From: JBDSEG01 sp039920165
Lineage (GTDB): Bacteria; Pseudomonadota; Gammaproteobacteria; Burkholderiales; Burkholderiaceae_C
Reading direction: 5' to 3'
DNA: 17,804 bases
Assembly (NCBI GenBank): GCA_039920165.1
Contig: JBDSEG010000295.1
Location: 1 to 17,804, forward strand
Shown here: positions 16,044-17,804 of the stretch, in pieces
Position numbering within the stretch: the stretch's first letter is position 1
How the letters are laid out: every line of letters starts with the position of its first letter
Program-made: the position numbers and the translations under genes
The notes under the pieces: model-generated
What the model was told of the DNA's origin: nothing
Seen by the model: the letters and a program-made list of their open reading frames with translations, nothing else
The model's database searches: none

Positions 16044-17804
16044 ATGAGCAACCAGCCACCGAAAAAAAAGCGCCCCGAAGATCTGCGCAGCCAGCAGTGG
16101 TTCGGCCGACAGGACCGCGACGGCTTCGCCTACCGCAGCTGGGTCAAAGGAAAGGGCGTTCCGCACGACCAGTTCGACGGCCGGCCGGTGATCGGCATCT
16201 GCAATACCTTCAGCGAGCTGACGCCATGCAACTCGCATTTCCGTACGCTTGCCGAGCAGGTGAAGATCGGCGTCTACGAAGCCGGCGGCTTTCCGCTTGA
16301 ATTCCCGGTCATGTCGCTCGGCGAGACGCTGCTGCGGCCGACCGCGATGCTCTATCGCAACCTCGCGTCGATGGACGTGGAGGAGAGCATCCGCGGCAAT
16401 CCGATCGACGGCGTGGTGCTGCTGATGGGCTGCGACAAGACCACCCCCGCGCTCGTGATGGGCGCGGCGAGCGCCGACCTGCCGACCATCGGCGTCTCGG
16501 GCGGGCCGATGCTGAACGGCAAATGGCGCGGCCAGGAACTCGGATCGGGCACCGGGCTGTGGAGCATGAGCGAGCAGGTGCGTGCTGGCACCCTGAAGCT
16601 CGCCGATTTCTTCGAGGCCGAGAGCTGCATGCACCGCAGTCACGGCCACTGCATGACGATGGGAACGGCCAGCACGATGGCCTGCATGGTGGAGGCGCTC
16701 GGCCTCGGGTTGCCGGGCAATGCCGCCTACCCGGCCGTCGACGGACGGCGCAACGTCATCGCGCGCAATGCCGGGCGTCGGATCGTCGACATGGTCCACG
16801 AGGACCAGAAACTGTCGAGCGTTTTGACCCGCGAGGCGTTCGAGAATGCGATCAAGACGCTGGCCGCGATCGGTGGATCGACAAATGCCGTGATCCACCT
16901 GATCGCGATCGCCGGGCGCATCGGCGTGCCCTTGTCCATTGACGATTTCGACCGCCTTGCAAGCGAGCTGCCGTGCCTCGTCAACCTGCAGCCGTCGGGT
17001 CAGTTTCTGATGGAGGACTTCTGCTATGCCGGCGGCCTGCCGGTGGTGATGAAGGAGATCGCCGCGCAGCTGCATACGGGCATCGTCACCGCCAACGGCA
17101 AGTCCGTGGCCGAGAACTTCGCCGATGCGCAGAACTGGAACACCGACGTCATCATGCCGCTGGCCGCACCGTTCAAGGCCAAGGCCGGTATCGCGGTGCT
17201 GAAGGGCAACCTCGCGCCGCGCGGTGCCGTGATCAAGCCGAGCGCAGCCACGCCGGCGCTGATGGTTCATCGCGGCCGCGCGGTGGTCTTCGAGAACATC
17301 GAAGAGTTCCATGCACGTATTGACGACGAGAGCCTCGACGTCGATGAGCACTGCGTGCTGGTGCTCAAGAACTGCGGCCCAAAGGGCTACCCGGGCATGG
17401 CCGAGGTCGGCAACATGCCGCTGCCACCCAAGGTGCTGCGCAAGGGCATCACCGACATGGTCCGCATCAGCGATGCGCGCATGAGCGGCACGGCCTACGG
17501 CACCGTGGTACTGCATACCGCACCCGAGGCTTCGGACGGCGGACCGCTCGCGGCGGTGCGCAATGGCGACTTCATCGAGCTCGACGTGCCGCGTCGGCGC
17601 CTGCATCTGGACGTCAGCGAAGCCGAGTTGGCGCGGCGCATGGCGGCGTGGCAGCGCCCCGCCCCACCCCTTGGCAGCGGCTACTGGAAACTATATGTCG
17701 ACACGGTGTTGCAAGCCGACGAAGGTGCCGACCTCGACTTTCTACGGGGGCGGCGGGGCGCCTTCGTGCCCCGCCCCGACGAGCCCGAGCCCGAAGGTGG
17801 TGTC
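16044..17804 (+). CDS. IlvD/Edd-family sugar-acid dehydratase (arabonate/xylonate type), 3' end beyond window
   Basis: The frame stays open for 587 codons to the window edge, about the full length of L-arabonate/D-xylonate dehydratases (580-600), so only a few residues should be missing. The [2Fe-2S] ligands are present: Cys62 (ELTPCNSH), Cys130 (MGCDKTTP) and Cys203 (HGHCMTMG). Lys132 matches the Mg-binding lysine and Ser481 (ARMSGTAYGT) the proposed catalytic serine. The spacing of the three cysteines equals that of the characterised rhizobial L-arabonate dehydratase as I recall it. It would dehydrate an aldonate to a 2-keto-3-deoxy acid. The start is ATG after a weak GGGAAAG site. Lysine-rich MSNQPPKKKR opens it. 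It is divergent from the hydroxyacid dehydrogenase; the exact aldonate is unknown. Confidence 0.9.
   Translation, partial: MSNQPPKKKRPEDLRSQQWFGRQDRDGFAYRSWVKGKGVPHDQFDGRPVIGICNTFSELTPCNSHFRTLAEQVKIGVYEAGGFPLEFPVMSLGETLLRPTAMLYRNLASMDVEESIRGNPIDGVVLLMGCDKTTPALVMGAASADLPTIGVSGGPMLNGKWRGQELGSGTGLWSMSEQVRAGTLKLADFFEAESCMHRSHGHCMTMGTASTMACMVEALGLGLPGNAAYPAVDGRRNVIARNAGRRIVDMVHEDQKLSSVLTREAFENAIKTLAAIGGSTNAVIHLIAIAGRIGVPLSIDDFDRLASELPCLVNLQPSGQFLMEDFCYAGGLPVVMKEIAAQLHTGIVTANGKSVAENFADAQNWNTDVIMPLAAPFKAKAGIAVLKGNLAPRGAVIKPSAATPALMVHRGRAVVFENIEEFHARIDDESLDVDEHCVLVLKNCGPKGYPGMAEVGNMPLPPKVLRKGITDMVRISDARMSGTAYGTVVLHTAPEASDGGPLAAVRNGDFIELDVPRRRLHLDVSEAELARRMAAWQRPAPPLGSGYWKLYVDTVLQADEGADLDFLRGRRGAFVPRPDEPEPEGGV

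Noticed and set aside
15999..17606. 535-codon minus-strand open frame opposite the dehydratase
   Set aside because: The plus strand carries a complete set of IlvD/Edd active-site residues; the opposite frame is rich in His/Arg/Asp with no motif.

Overview
The window is high-GC DNA with short intergenic gaps, many stop/start overlaps and frequent GTG/TTG starts. Together with the gene content (tandem YihY/BrkB proteins, CUT1 sugar transporter, tetronate and sugar-acid catabolism), this suggests a free-living betaproteobacterium, probably of the Burkholderiales. That placement is an inference from style and protein resemblance; no rRNA or marker gene is present. I see no tRNA, rRNA, CRISPR array, insertion sequence or phage gene.

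Layout. (1) 1-3189, minus strand: a terminator, a small exported BON-domain protein, then a likely three-gene unit read right to left: a small glycine-rich YidB/DUF937-like protein and two consecutive YihY/BrkB membrane proteins that look like a tandem duplication. (2) 3353-5359, plus strand: an isolated Wzz/GumC-type polysaccharide co-polymerase-like protein whose cytoplasmic C-terminus resembles a tyrosine recombinase catalytic domain with three of the five checked active-site positions substituted. This is the most unusual gene here, and its first codons may be misread because of a frameshift. (3) 5383-9665, minus strand: a tightly overlapping operon read right to left, encoding a FadR-type GntR regulator, L-threonate dehydrogenase-like LtnD, 2-oxo-tetronate isomerase/hydroxypyruvate isomerase-like OtnI, D-erythronate dehydrogenase-like DenD, and a short-chain dehydrogenase. 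(4) 9785-14071, plus strand, divergent from the regulator: a complete CUT1 ABC importer (ATPase, Tat-exported binding protein, two permeases), with a hairpin between the binding-protein and permease genes. (5) 14061-15947, minus strand: a D-2-hydroxyacid dehydrogenase (TTG start), a gluconokinase and a cupin, again closely packed. (6) 16044 to the window end, plus strand: an IlvD/Edd-family sugar-acid dehydratase, still open at the edge.

Working model: regions 3-6 form a sugar-acid utilisation island. The importer, probably controlled by the divergent GntR protein, brings in a polyol or sugar-acid substrate. LtnD and DenD would oxidise four-carbon acids to 2-oxo-tetronate and OtnI would isomerise it. 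The usual next steps, kinase OtnK and aldolase/decarboxylase OtnC, are not in the window. The second module fits 2-ketogluconate reduction to gluconate and phosphorylation to 6-phosphogluconate, and the dehydratase would handle an aldonate such as arabonate or xylonate. Substrates are inferred from family resemblance and context only.
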